From an uncultured Hungatella sp. (lineage in GTDB: Bacteria; Bacillota; Clostridia; Lachnospirales; Lachnospiraceae), in assembly GCA_910577935.1 (NCBI GenBank), contig CAJTOT010000035.1, positions 1 to 32,877 on the forward strand: 32,877 nucleotides of DNA, read 5' to 3'. The notes under the pieces were generated by a model. It ran no database searches and was not told the DNA's origin. It saw only the letters and a program-made list of their open reading frames with translations. Positions 1-7,934 of the stretch are shown piece after piece. Within the stretch, counting starts at the first letter, position 1, and each line of letters begins with the position of its first letter. Made by a program: the position numbers and the translations under genes.

Positions 1-836
1 TCCTTCAGCATAGCGCTCTTGTCATGTTCTTCCCGGTATGAGAAGTACACGTCGCAGGGGGGCAGCTCAGGCACCTGGTAGATCTGATATCCCCCGTAGG
101 CGTGAACCATTCGGGCAGGCAGAAACGAGAGGCCGTAGCCCTGCTCCATCAGTCTCCGGGCTCCGTCTAAGGTCTGGGTCTTATAAGTCCCGGTAAACTG
201 ATAGCGCTGTTTTTTTATAAACCGCTCCAGATACTGCCGGAAAAATGTTCCCTTTACAGGCAGTATCAGCGGGCACAGGGACATGGCGTCAGGGTCGATC
301 TCCCTCCCGCCCCAGGACATCTCATCAGGGACGCACAGGGAAAATTGTTCTGTGTACAGCAGCACCTGCTCAAGGCTGCCGTTCTTCAGAGACATACAGT
401 GAATCGCCGCATCCATCACCTGGTTTGCCAGCGCCTCCTCACAGAGCAGGGAATCTATCTCCGCTATCTCAAAGATCATGTCCGGGTATCGGCGCTTCAG
501 CCGGGAAAGGATACGTTTTCCGAACGTGGCAGAGAAATAGGGAGTCATGCCGAACCGGATAGTCCGGTCTTTATTTCTCATCAGATCCGCGATGGAATCC
601 ATGGTATTCTTCTCCACTTCAACCATCCTCCGGGCATTTGCCAGGTAGATTTCCCCCGCCCTGGTGGGCGTCAGGCGTTTGTCCTTCCGGTAAAAAAGGG
701 GAGTGTTTAAAGACGCCTCTATTTTGGCCAGGTTTTGGCTCAGGGCCGATTGAGAGATGTGAATCTCCTGGGCGGCCTTTGAAATATTTCCCTGCTTTTC
801 AATCTGCAAAAGGTATTCCAACAACCTGATATCCAT
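1..836 (-). CDS. LysR-family transcriptional regulator, C-terminus beyond the window edge
   Basis: The minus-strand frame opens at an ATG at 836 behind a GGAGGTG ribosome site and stays open to base 1, giving about 278 residues. It begins MDIRLLEYLLQIEKQGNISK, the usual LysR winged helix-turn-helix start. The recognition-helix region reads ISQSALSQNLAKIE and is followed by the LTPTRAGEIYL linker helix. The rest matches the two-lobed effector-binding domain, with a late GYGLSFLPA segment typical of the second lobe. LysR proteins are usually about 300 residues, so only a short C-terminal piece is missing. Its target and effector are unknown. A decayed LysR lies immediately upstream on the same strand, which suggests a tandem paralogue pair. 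Confidence 0.93.
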   Translation of the reverse strand, partial: MDIRLLEYLLQIEKQGNISKAAQEIHISQSALSQNLAKIEASLNTPLFYRKDKRLTPTRAGEIYLANARRMVEVEKNTMDSIADLMRNKDRTIRFGMTPYFSATFGKRILSRLKRRYPDMIFEIAEIDSLLCEEALANQVMDAAIHCMSLKNGSLEQVLLYTEQFSLCVPDEMSWGGREIDPDAMSLCPLILPVKGTFFRQYLERFIKKQRYQFTGTYKTQTLDGARRLMEQGYGLSFLPARMVHAYGGYQIYQVPELPPCDVYFSYREEHDKSAMLK

Positions 837-840
837 AGTC

Positions 841-1385
841 TCACACCTCCCTCTGGCTCTGGGCATGGGCAGAGAACCTTCTGCTCATAATCTCCATGAC
901 CGTCTGTATGTTTGGAGTCAGCGCCCGGCCTTTCTGCCAGGCCAGTATCCCGTGGGAAATCATGGCCGGCTCCAGTGAAAATACGCACACATTGTCCAGG
1001 GGCGAAAAGTATCTTTTGGGCAGAATCCCCACGCCGTTGCCCTGACAGATCATATTGTAGATGACCCTGACGTTGGAGCTCTGGAAAATAATCTCCGGCT
1101 CGGCTCCCGCCTCCTCCAGACGCTTTTTCAGGCTGTCATAGTAAGACCCGCCAGCCGGAGGGCCTGCTTATTGTAGCTTTCCACAAACTGCAGCTTAATC
1201 GGCAGGTTGTTGGATCTGACATACATCATGAGATAGGAAAATATATCTGCCCCTCCGTTTGGCGTGCCCGCGACGCGGATGAGCTCCTTGTCATCCTTGG
1301 ACAATTCAAAGATCGCCTGATAGATTTCATTTCGGATGGCGATCATCTGTCTGGTGTATCCGGCGGCTTTTAAGCGGAAAATGGA
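841..1385 (-). pseudogene. Decayed LysR-family regulator (effector-domain remnant)
   Basis: Two minus-strand pieces in different frames read as parts of one LysR effector domain. The first (about 1385 to 1150) contains RNEIYQAIFELSKDDKELIR and NLPIKLQFVESYNKQALRLA, the linker helix and first lobe. The second (about 1150 to the TGA at 841) reads GGSYYDSLKKRLEEAGAEPE and later GNGVGILPKRYFSPL, the second-lobe signature. The DNA-binding domain is missing, about 50 residues between the lobes appear deleted, and the frame changes near 1150. The stop codon abuts the ribosome site of the next LysR gene. I infer a pseudogene; a sequencing error could explain the frame change but not the missing domain. 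Confidence 0.75.
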
Positions 1386-1403
1386 TACGTCAGGTGCAGT
1401 GAA

Positions 1404-1426
1404 CCCGCGGCTCAGACGGCCGCGGG
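1404..1426 (-). terminator. GC-rich hairpin after glgB, weak terminator candidate
   Basis: CCCGCGGC and GCCGCGGG form a perfect 8-bp stem with a 7-nt loop about 70 bases past the glgB stop. Read on the minus strand it is followed by TTCACTG rather than a uridine run, so termination by it is doubtful. Confidence 0.35.
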
Positions 1427-1496
1427 GGATGCCAAAGCAGGATACGGGCAGTACGCGGCGGGCAGCAGGAGGCAGACCTCACGCTGCCCCCTACCC

Positions 1497-3308
1497 CTAC
1501 TGTCTCTGCTTCTCCTCCACCACAAAGCATTTCCCGGAAAAAGCCGCCAGGGTCAGCTTCACCTTCCCGGCCGCATCTGCCTTCACCGTCACCTTCTTGT
1601 CCAGCCCCGTCTCGCTGCCCCCGTAGATATCCCGGTTGGTATCCAGAAGGAGCGTCAGGCTCTTCGCCCCGGCCACAGTCACCTGGTAGTCTGTCTGAAC
1701 CCGGCCGGAGAAATTAAACACGGCCGCGATCCTCTGCCTTGCCCCCTTCCGCTCAAAGGCATAGATGCACCTGGACTCCTGGTGGCAGTCCAGCCACAAG
1801 AATCCGTCTCTTTCATAGTCCTTCTGCCAGAAGGCGGGATTCTTCTCATATATCTCATTTAAGTCCTTCATAAATCTCCAGAACGCGTCGTGGCTGGGGT
1901 ACTTGAGGATATCCCAGTCCTGCTGCCGCTTCTCATCCCACTCCCGCAGCTGCCCCAGCTCATTTCCCATAAAGTTCAGTTTCTTTCCGGGGTGGGCGTA
2001 CATGTACAGGTAAAATGCCCTTGCCTGGGGGAATTTGAGATCATAATCCCCGTACATTTTCTGGAGAATGGTGGCCTTCCCGTGGACATTCTCGTCGTGG
2101 GACAGGGGAAGGAGATACTTCTCTTCATAATAATACTGCATGGAGAAGGTCAGCTTGTGGTACTTCTCCGTCCTCTGTTCCGGCCATGACTGGAAATATG
2201 ACAAGGTGTCGTTCATCCACCCCATATCCCACTTGTAGTCGAATCCCAGCCCTCCTCTCTCCACCGGCGTGGTGATATTCGGTCTTGCCGTGGAGTCCTC
2301 GGCGATGAGCACGGCGGAGGGATGTCTCTTTTTCAGTCCCTGGTTCAAGTTCTGGAGAAACATCACGGCCCCCTTGTTCTCCCCTCTTGCCGGGTTGCCC
2401 TGCCAGTAGATCATGTTGCTGATGGCGTCCATGCGCAGCCCGTCAAAGTGATACTCTGTCAGCCAGTAGTCTGCCGCCGACTGGAGGAAGCTGCGCACCT
2501 CCCCTCTGGAGTGCATGAAATTGCAGCTGCCCCACTCGCTCTTGCCCACATCCTGGTTAGGGTACTCATAGAGAGCCGTCCCGTCGTAATTTCTCAGGGC
2601 GTAGTCGTCCACTGCGAAGTGCACGGGCACAAAGTCCATGATCACGCCGATGCCGCTGCCATGACACAGCTTCACAAACTCTTTCAGCTGCCTGGGCGTG
2701 CCGTACCTGGAAGTGGGGCTGAAAAATCCGGTGATCTGATATCCCCACGACTCGTCGCAGGGGTGCTCCGCCAGAGGCAGCATCTCCACATAATTGTAGC
2801 CTCTCTCTTTCAGATAGGGAACCAGCCGCTCCCCCAGTTCCTCGTATGTATACCAGTCCTCCGCCTCGTCCGAAGGCCGCTTCCAGGAACCGGCGTGGAG
2901 CTCATAGATATTCAGAGGCTTGTCCTCCCATACCCCCCGCTTTTTCAGCCACTGGTCGTCCTGAAAATCAAACCTTGAATCGCCGCAGATATAGGACGCC
3001 GACTGGGGCCTCAGCTCCATCTGAAAACCGCAGGGGTCGCAGTGGTCCCGCCTGCTTCCGTCCGCCCCCATGATGCGGTACTTGTACATCTGCCCCGGCT
3101 TCGCCCCGGATATCCGGCACTCCCAGAAATTCCCGTCGTGAATCTTTTTCATGTCCGTCCCCTGCCAGCCGTTGAACTCTCCTATGACCTGGATCTGTCT
3201 GGCCCCCGGCGCGAAGGTGCGGAACACCACTTCCTCCCCCTCCTGATGCGCTCCCAAAAACAGATGGGCCTGAAATTCCGTTCCTGTGTAAAACCCGTAA
3301 AAATCCAT
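1497..3308 (-). CDS. glgB: 1,4-alpha-glucan branching enzyme (GH13)
   Basis: Makes alpha-1,6 branches in glycogen by moving a maltodextrin segment. The 603-residue protein starts at MDFYGFYTG, chosen over a longer start because GGAGG sits eight bases before this ATG. An N-terminal CBM48-like domain (roughly residues 10-100, with FRTFAPGA and IGEFNGW) precedes the barrel. The four GH13 regions are visible: DFVPVHF near 223, DGLRMDA (nucleophile Asp) near 293, IAEDST (acid/base Glu) near 336, and LPLSHDENVHGK (transition-state Asp) near 404. Region IV has ENVHG where most family members have EVVHG. The rest of the glycogen pathway (glgC, glgD, glgA, glgP) is not in the window. A TetR gene lies divergently upstream, with a shared inverted repeat. 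Confidence 0.96.
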   Translation of the reverse strand: MDFYGFYTGTEFQAHLFLGAHQEGEEVVFRTFAPGARQIQVIGEFNGWQGTDMKKIHDGNFWECRISGAKPGQMYKYRIMGADGSRRDHCDPCGFQMELRPQSASYICGDSRFDFQDDQWLKKRGVWEDKPLNIYELHAGSWKRPSDEAEDWYTYEELGERLVPYLKERGYNYVEMLPLAEHPCDESWGYQITGFFSPTSRYGTPRQLKEFVKLCHGSGIGVIMDFVPVHFAVDDYALRNYDGTALYEYPNQDVGKSEWGSCNFMHSRGEVRSFLQSAADYWLTEYHFDGLRMDAISNMIYWQGNPARGENKGAVMFLQNLNQGLKKRHPSAVLIAEDSTARPNITTPVERGGLGFDYKWDMGWMNDTLSYFQSWPEQRTEKYHKLTFSMQYYYEEKYLLPLSHDENVHGKATILQKMYGDYDLKFPQARAFYLYMYAHPGKKLNFMGNELGQLREWDEKRQQDWDILKYPSHDAFWRFMKDLNEIYEKNPAFWQKDYERDGFLWLDCHQESRCIYAFERKGARQRIAAVFNFSGRVQTDYQVTVAGAKSLTLLLDTNRDIYGGSETGLDKKVTVKADAAGKVKLTLAAFSGKCFVVEEKQRQ

Positions 3309-3367
3309 AACCGTTCCTCCGCCTCGTGATACACCCTGGCCTTTTCCAGACATTACTTCTGGACACC

Positions 3368-3453
3368 AGTTGGTTTTCCTACTATAATTGATTATAAAAA
3401 ATAATATCCGGCCAGGCTACAGACACTTTTTCTGCCTGGTAGGTTAACCAACT
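3368..3453. promoter_or_regulatory. Divergent glgB/TetR control region with inverted repeat
   Basis: AGTTGGTTTTCCTAC (3368-3382) and the reverse complement of 3439-3453 (AGTTGGTTAACCTAC) match at 13 of 15 positions, with arms 56 bases apart. The left arm overlaps a possible plus-strand promoter for the TetR gene: TTGGTT at 3370-3375, 17-base spacer, TATAAA at 3393-3398. On the minus strand a TATAAT-like -10 for glgB lies in the AT-rich centre, but its -35 is poor. Paired arms in a divergent region next to a TetR gene fit an autoregulatory operator; this is inference. Confidence 0.55.
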
Positions 3454-3482
3454 AATTTTTAAAATCGTCGGAGGATTTCTCT

Positions 3483-4070
3483 ATGGATCTGCGGGTCGCC
3501 AAGACAAAAAATGCCATCATCAACACATTCCTCTCTCTCCGGGCCAGAAAACCTCTGGAGAAGATCACTGTCAAGGAATTGTGTGAGACAGCTATGATCA
3601 ACAAATCAACATTTTATTCTCATTACGGGGATATCTACGAACTGTCCGATTCTCTGGAGACAGAGGTGGTGATGTCGGTGATCCAGTCCATGGACCACCC
3701 GGAATACATCTTTGAGGCCCCCGGAGAGTTTACAAGGCAGCTGTTTCTGGGATATCTGTCTCAGGACAATCTGATCCAGATCCTGTTCTCCCACAACCGG
3801 AGCAGCCTTCTGGTGTCAAAAATCGAGAGGGCCGTGAAAGAACTGGCCTTTGAAAAGCATCCGCAGCTCCGCCAGCAGCCCGCCTTGAATATCGCTCTCA
3901 CCTTCGCCATCTACGGCGGCTATTACGCCTACGCGGAGAGCCGGAACTATGACCAGGAGACAGTCATCGACGTGCTGGGGGAGATAACCCGGAAGATCGG
4001 CGAGCTGCTCACCCTGCCGCCTGTCTCGCCACCTCCGCAGCCTCCCTTGCAATCTCCAGCTCCTCATTAG
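3483..4070 (+). CDS. TetR/AcrR-family transcriptional regulator
   Basis: A 195-residue protein with a good ribosome site (GGAGG, eight bases before the ATG). Residues about 8-52 form a TetR helix-turn-helix: KNAIINTFLSLRARKPLEKI leads into TVKELCETAMINKSTFYSHY, the recognition helix with its usual TFY..Y motif. The remaining helices are the ligand-binding dimerisation domain, whose effector cannot be read from the sequence. The last 17 or so residues are proline-rich (PPVSPPPQPPLQSPAPH) and are encoded opposite the 3' end of ackA, with which the gene overlaps tail-to-tail by 62 bases. It is divergent from glgB, but regulation of glgB is only inferred from the inverted repeat between them. Confidence 0.9.
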   Translation: MDLRVAKTKNAIINTFLSLRARKPLEKITVKELCETAMINKSTFYSHYGDIYELSDSLETEVVMSVIQSMDHPEYIFEAPGEFTRQLFLGYLSQDNLIQILFSHNRSSLLVSKIERAVKELAFEKHPQLRQQPALNIALTFAIYGGYYAYAESRNYDQETVIDVLGEITRKIGELLTLPPVSPPPQPPLQSPAPH

Positions 4071-5211
4071 TCCTGATCACCAGGACATTGACCCTGGAGG
4101 CGCTGTCGGAGATCTTCACTGCCTCCCCCTGGTCCCTGTTCTTCAGTTCGTCGATGGTGATGCCCAGGAATTCCAGATAACTGCATATCTCCTGGCGGAT
4201 ATCGGAGTCGTTCTCACCCACCCCGGCAGTGAAGACGATGTTGTCCACGCCGTTCATGGCCGCCGCGTAGCTTCCTACGTACTTGGCCACCTTGTAGGCG
4301 AATATCTCCCTGGCCAGGGCGGCTTTCTCGTTGTACTTGATCTCCGCGTCCTTAAGCTCCCTGAAATCGCTGGAGAAATTCTTGGATATGCCCAGAACTC
4401 CCGATTCCTGATTTAAGATGGCCATAATCTGGGAAAAATCCAGATTCTCCTTCTTCGCCAGGAACTCCAGGGCGCCCGGGTCCACGTCCCCGCACCTGGT
4501 TCCCATGACAAGCCCCTCCAGAGGCGTAAATCCCATGGAATTGTCCACCACCCTGCCGTATTTCACCGCGCTGATGCTGGCACCGTTGCCAAGGTGACAC
4601 ACGATGGTCTTCACGTGCCACAGGTCCTGCCCCATAAACTCCGCCGCCCTCTGGGACACGTACTTGTGGCTGATGCCGTGGAAGCCGTAACGGCGGATCT
4701 TGTATTTCTCATAGTACCGGTAGGGCAGGCCGTAGAGATATGCCTTGGGCTCCATGGTCTGGTTGAAGGCGGTGTCGAAAACACCCACCATCAGCGTGTC
4801 CGGCATCAGCTTCCGGCAGGCGTCCACCCCCACCAAATTGGCCGGATTATGTAAAGGCGCCAGGTCGTTGCACTCGGTCATGGCCTGGATCACCTCATCG
4901 GTGACAACCACGGAGCCTGTGAATTTCTCCCCGCCGTGAACCAGCCGGTGCCCGATGACATCGATCTGGGAGAAATCGCTGATAATCCCTTTCTCGGAGT
5001 CGATCAGAGCGTTGAGAAGCGTGTTCACGGCGTCGGTGTGATTCTTCATGGCCACCGGCTCCTTTACGGACACCTTGTCCGTCTTATAGGTAAAACTCCC
5101 GTCGATCCCAATACGCTCGCACAGCCCTTTCACCAGCACCTTCTCGCTCTCCGAATCGATTACCTGGAACTTCAGCGAAGAACTTCCGCTGTTTATCACC
5201 AATATCTTCAT
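4009..5211 (-). CDS. ackA: Acetate kinase
   Basis: Interconverts acetyl phosphate plus ADP with acetate plus ATP, a main substrate-level ATP step of fermenting anaerobes. The 400-residue length is normal. The start at MKILVINSGSSSLKFQV is set by AGGAGGA upstream and by the family N-terminus. Signatures include HRLVHGGEKF, GVFDTAF, CHLGNGASISAV, GFTPLEGLVMGTRCGDVDP and FTAGVGEN. The ATG overlaps the stop of the upstream diguanylate cyclase as ATGA, so translation is probably coupled. The usual partner pta (phosphotransacetylase) is not adjacent. The 3' end overlaps the convergent TetR gene by 62 bases. Confidence 0.97.
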   Translation of the reverse strand: MKILVINSGSSSLKFQVIDSESEKVLVKGLCERIGIDGSFTYKTDKVSVKEPVAMKNHTDAVNTLLNALIDSEKGIISDFSQIDVIGHRLVHGGEKFTGSVVVTDEVIQAMTECNDLAPLHNPANLVGVDACRKLMPDTLMVGVFDTAFNQTMEPKAYLYGLPYRYYEKYKIRRYGFHGISHKYVSQRAAEFMGQDLWHVKTIVCHLGNGASISAVKYGRVVDNSMGFTPLEGLVMGTRCGDVDPGALEFLAKKENLDFSQIMAILNQESGVLGISKNFSSDFRELKDAEIKYNEKAALAREIFAYKVAKYVGSYAAAMNGVDNIVFTAGVGENDSDIRQEICSYLEFLGITIDELKNRDQGEAVKISDSASRVNVLVIRTNEELEIAREAAEVARQAAG

Positions 5212-6299
5212 GCTTTGTCTTCCTCCTGGCGGCGTCTGTAAAATTCTTTGTTCCGGCGCTTGCACTCGTACATGGCAGAGTCAGCCTCGTGGATAATCTC
5301 CTTCAATGTCTGGGCCCCGCCGCCCTCCACCTCCACCACGCCGAAGCTGAACCCGTGGATATACTCCTTGTCATCATAGCTGCGGAACTCCTCCATAATT
5401 CTCTGGAGCTTCGCCTCCACCACGCTCTTGGAGCCCCCTTTCAGAATCAGGCAGAACTCGTCCCCTCCGACTCTGCAGAAAATATCGGTGGTTCGGAAAT
5501 TCCTGCGGATGGCAGACACAAACCGCTGGATATAGATGTCGCCCTCCGCGTGCCCGTACCGGTCATTTACAGTCTTCAGACAGTCCAGATCCAGATACCC
5601 CAGATTAAAGGGCTCTTTTTCCCGAAGCAGGTTCTCCATGTATTCTTCAAAGTAGATCCGGTTATAAACTCCTGTCAGGGCATCGTGGTAGGCTTTATTC
5701 TTAAGTGTATTGGTCCTGGTCTTCTCGTGGGTGATATCCTTCAGGATATGGGCGTTGGCTTTTCGGTTCTTCCACTCCATGGGGAAGGTGGTGACTTTGT
5801 AGTAGTGGTGGTTAATCCCGTCTTTGATCTCCCACACGTCGCTCTGCCCGACGCTTTCCCTGTCAAGAATGCTGTCGTAGAAAGACAGACGGTTCTCACA
5901 GACCCGGCAAATCTGGGACTCGTCAGATTTACTGTCCTGAAGCTCACGCTTGTTGCAGTACACAACATCTTTTCTCTCTGCGTCCACCACGAGAATCCAT
6001 TCCTTCTGCTTCTGGGTCAGCCCCACCAGTCCCCTGTAGCTTTCCAGAACTTCTTTCTCCTTCTCCAGCTGGTCTTCCGCCGCCTTCAGCCTTGCTTCCC
6101 GCTCCTTTATCCGCGAGATCATAAGGCCCAGGGCGCCGGGAGTCTCTTCCATGCAGGCCCGGGTCTCTTCCACATATCCGTGGAGAACTTTAAGGCTTTC
6201 CCCGAACTCCCTGTATATCCCGTCCAGAGCGCTCAGATCCGGAACCTTTATATCTATGTCATATAAAATACTTTTCAGATATTCGTAAAGAATCTCCAT
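5208..6299 (-). CDS. PAS-like/GGDEF diguanylate cyclase
   Basis: Predicted to make cyclic di-GMP from two GTP. The 363-residue protein starts at MEILYEYLKS behind AGGGGG; a longer reading frame has no better site. It has no membrane segment. Residues about 60-95 look coiled-coil (rich in E, K, L), followed by a PAS-like region (EWILVVDAERKDVVYCNK) containing a CRVC pair. The cyclase domain follows: DALTGVYNRIYFEEY, YLDLDCLKTVNDRYGHAEGD, and the intact active-site loop RVGGDEF. RTTD lies five residues before GGDEF, which matches an inhibitory I-site, so product feedback is likely. It is transcribed from its own promoter and overlaps ackA by four bases. Confidence 0.93.
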   Translation of the reverse strand: MEILYEYLKSILYDIDIKVPDLSALDGIYREFGESLKVLHGYVEETRACMEETPGALGLMISRIKEREARLKAAEDQLEKEKEVLESYRGLVGLTQKQKEWILVVDAERKDVVYCNKRELQDSKSDESQICRVCENRLSFYDSILDRESVGQSDVWEIKDGINHHYYKVTTFPMEWKNRKANAHILKDITHEKTRTNTLKNKAYHDALTGVYNRIYFEEYMENLLREKEPFNLGYLDLDCLKTVNDRYGHAEGDIYIQRFVSAIRRNFRTTDIFCRVGGDEFCLILKGGSKSVVEAKLQRIMEEFRSYDDKEYIHGFSFGVVEVEGGGAQTLKEIIHEADSAMYECKRRNKEFYRRRQEEDKA

Positions 6300-6345
6300 A
6301 TTGCCCCCTAATCCATCAGAACTTCTCCTTTGCAGCAACATGTTA

Positions 6346-6374
6346 ATTATAGCATTTAGTGAGGAGAATTACAA
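6346..6374 (-). promoter_or_regulatory. Sigma-A promoter for the cyclase-ackA operon
   Basis: Read on the minus strand: TTGTAA (6374-6369), a 17-base spacer, and a perfect TATAAT (6351-6346), about 47 bases before the cyclase start. This is one of the best promoter matches in the window and implies acetate kinase is expressed from a cyclase-led transcript. Confidence 0.75.
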
Positions 6375-6384
6375 GATAACGGGG

Positions 6385-6407
6385 CCTGCTAATTCAGGCC
6401 TAGCAGG
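6385..6407 (-). terminator. Hairpin spanning the anti-sigma stop codon
   Basis: CCTGCTA and TAGCAGG pair perfectly over a 9-nt loop, covering the last codons and stop of the anti-sigma gene. There is no uridine tract after it, so it is only a weak terminator candidate. Confidence 0.35.
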
Positions 6408-7378
6408 TCAAGCAGTTCCTGAACCTTCCGGGGACTGGCGCCAAAAGCTTTTACATCTTCTTCTAAATACCCGGAGGCCTCCTGTTCTGTCAGGCCCCCG
6501 CGGCGCTCTGCAGTCCCCTGAGCCGTCTCCACCGTGTAGGTCCACGCCACCTCCCCCAGGTTGTCGGTCAGGGCCAGAAGCACGCAGGCGTAAGACTTCA
6601 TATCCGCCTCCATCATCTGGGAATTGCGCACGCTGTCCTGAAAATGCAGAGTCCAGCCGTAGGGCTCTGAGGATGTCCGGAGCTCATTGGTAAAATTTCC
6701 CGCGCGCCGGGCGATCCCCAGGGTTCCCGCCAGCCTCCCGTCTGCCGGCGCGTCCCCCACGTAGGGATTTCTGGCGCGGTACAGCTCATTGGCCAGGCGG
6801 CTGATGACCGTCCCATCCTTCATCACCACCGCGCCGCCGATTTCTATCTGCCGCTCCACCGAAGCCAGATCCAGATCCAGGTTGAACACGCCCTGCCTGT
6901 TCCATGCCGACGCCAGGCAGGCGTAGACCACCAGCTTCTGGGTTCCGTCCGGCTGCTTTACCAGCTTGTGTCCGGCATACACGGAGGCAGATCCGTAAAA
7001 TGTTCCCCCGACATGTATCCCCTCTCCGTCCGTCTCCAGATAGGTGAGCACATAGGAATCTGTGGGAGACCCTGTAAAAAACAGCTTCACCCCTATGGCT
7101 GCCGCCATCACAACAAAGACCGCCGCTGCCCCCAGGATGATATTTCGTATGTTCTTTCGCCTCACCGTCTTCAGATAATCGATCTCCCGTTCCGCCTCCT
7201 GTTTCTGTTCCTCTGTCCCGGCCTCCATGGAAGCCTTCATCTGCTCATGGCTCTCCCTGCACCGGCTGCATGCTTCCAGATGCCCTTCTATCTCTTTTGA
7301 TGTGGTCTTCCGGGTCAGGCCTTCCACATAGAGAGGCAGCAGATCCTGTATCATGTCGCATGGAATTTTATTGTTCAT
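6389..7378 (-). CDS. Zinc-finger (zf-HC2) membrane anti-sigma factor
   Basis: A 329-residue protein expected to hold the adjacent ECF sigma factor inactive at the membrane. The N-terminus carries a ZAS-type zinc motif: C7, then H33-L-E-A-C37-S-R-C40. A hydrophobic stretch at about residues 79-101 (IILGAAAVFVVMAAAIGV) is the single membrane segment, placing a 225-residue C-terminal sensor domain outside. I do not recognise a known ligand fold in that domain. The start has a strong AGGAGG site inside the sigma gene, and the two coding regions overlap by 11 bases, so translation is probably coupled. The signal that releases the sigma factor is unknown. Confidence 0.88.
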   Translation of the reverse strand: MNNKIPCDMIQDLLPLYVEGLTRKTTSKEIEGHLEACSRCRESHEQMKASMEAGTEEQKQEAEREIDYLKTVRRKNIRNIILGAAAVFVVMAAAIGVKLFFTGSPTDSYVLTYLETDGEGIHVGGTFYGSASVYAGHKLVKQPDGTQKLVVYACLASAWNRQGVFNLDLDLASVERQIEIGGAVVMKDGTVISRLANELYRARNPYVGDAPADGRLAGTLGIARRAGNFTNELRTSSEPYGWTLHFQDSVRNSQMMEADMKSYACVLLALTDNLGEVAWTYTVETAQGTAERRGGLTEQEASGYLEEDVKAFGASPRKVQELLDLLGLN

Positions 7379-7880
7379 TCCTCTTTACCTCCTTCATGAT
7401 GGTCTCTTTTCCCCGGTAGAAGGTAACTCTGGCCCAGTTCTCGCTCCGCCCCAGAATCTCCCCGATCTGAGCAAATGTGAGATTGCCCACAAGGCGCAGG
7501 TACATGGTCTCCCGCGCAGGCTCTTTCAAGTTGTGGACAGCTTTCAGAATCTCCATGTTCTCCCACATAAGAATCTGGGAATCCTGGACGGAAAGAGAGT
7601 CCGCCTGCCACTCTGCCTCCGGCGCGTCAAAATCCTGGAGCGCCTCCATGTTCCGCTGCCGTGTTCTCTTCTTCACATACTCCAGCCACACGTTTTTGGC
7701 GATGCCGCAGAGCCAGGTGGAGACGCTGCTGTCCCCCTTGAACCCATTGACCTGCCTTAAGGCGCGGCAGAAAGTCTCCTGTGTCAGTTCCTCAGCCGTG
7801 TCAGGGTCACCGGTCCGGGTCAGGAGAAAGCCGTATACCGTTTTCCCATGCTCTCTATAAATTCTTTCCATGGAATCCAT
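7368..7880 (-). CDS. ECF-family RNA polymerase sigma factor
   Basis: A 170-residue group 4 sigma factor with only regions 2 and 4. Region 2 reads TAEELTQETFCRALRQV with STWLCGIAKNVWLEYVKK (core binding and -10 melting). Region 4 ends in LTFAQIGEILGRSENWARVT, the helix-turn-helix for the -35 element. The start at 7880 has AGGGGG eight bases upstream; an in-frame ATG three codons later is less well placed. It overlaps its anti-sigma gene by 11 bases. The gene begins 55 bases after the helicase stop codon, and a possible self-recognised promoter overlaps that junction. Confidence 0.92.
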   Translation of the reverse strand: MDSMERIYREHGKTVYGFLLTRTGDPDTAEELTQETFCRALRQVNGFKGDSSVSTWLCGIAKNVWLEYVKKRTRQRNMEALQDFDAPEAEWQADSLSVQDSQILMWENMEILKAVHNLKEPARETMYLRLVGNLTFAQIGEILGRSENWARVTFYRGKETIMKEVKRNEQ

Positions 7881-7901
7881 CTGGTTTTCCCCCTTTCACT
7901 T

Positions 7902-7932
7902 AATGAGTGGCCGGAAAACCTGATTCGTTACA
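7902..7932 (-). promoter_or_regulatory. Possible ECF-type autoregulatory promoter
   Basis: TGTAAC (7932-7927, minus strand), a common ECF -35 form, lies at the helicase stop codon, with CTCATT about 19 bases downstream as a possible -10. ECF operons usually drive themselves; the match is suggestive only. Confidence 0.25.
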
Positions 7933-7934
7933 AA

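Noticed and set aside
5289..6266. Long plus-strand ORF (325 codons)
   Set aside because: It is opposite the diguanylate cyclase, has no family resemblance and is rich in H, L and P as expected of antisense reading of GC-rich coding DNA.
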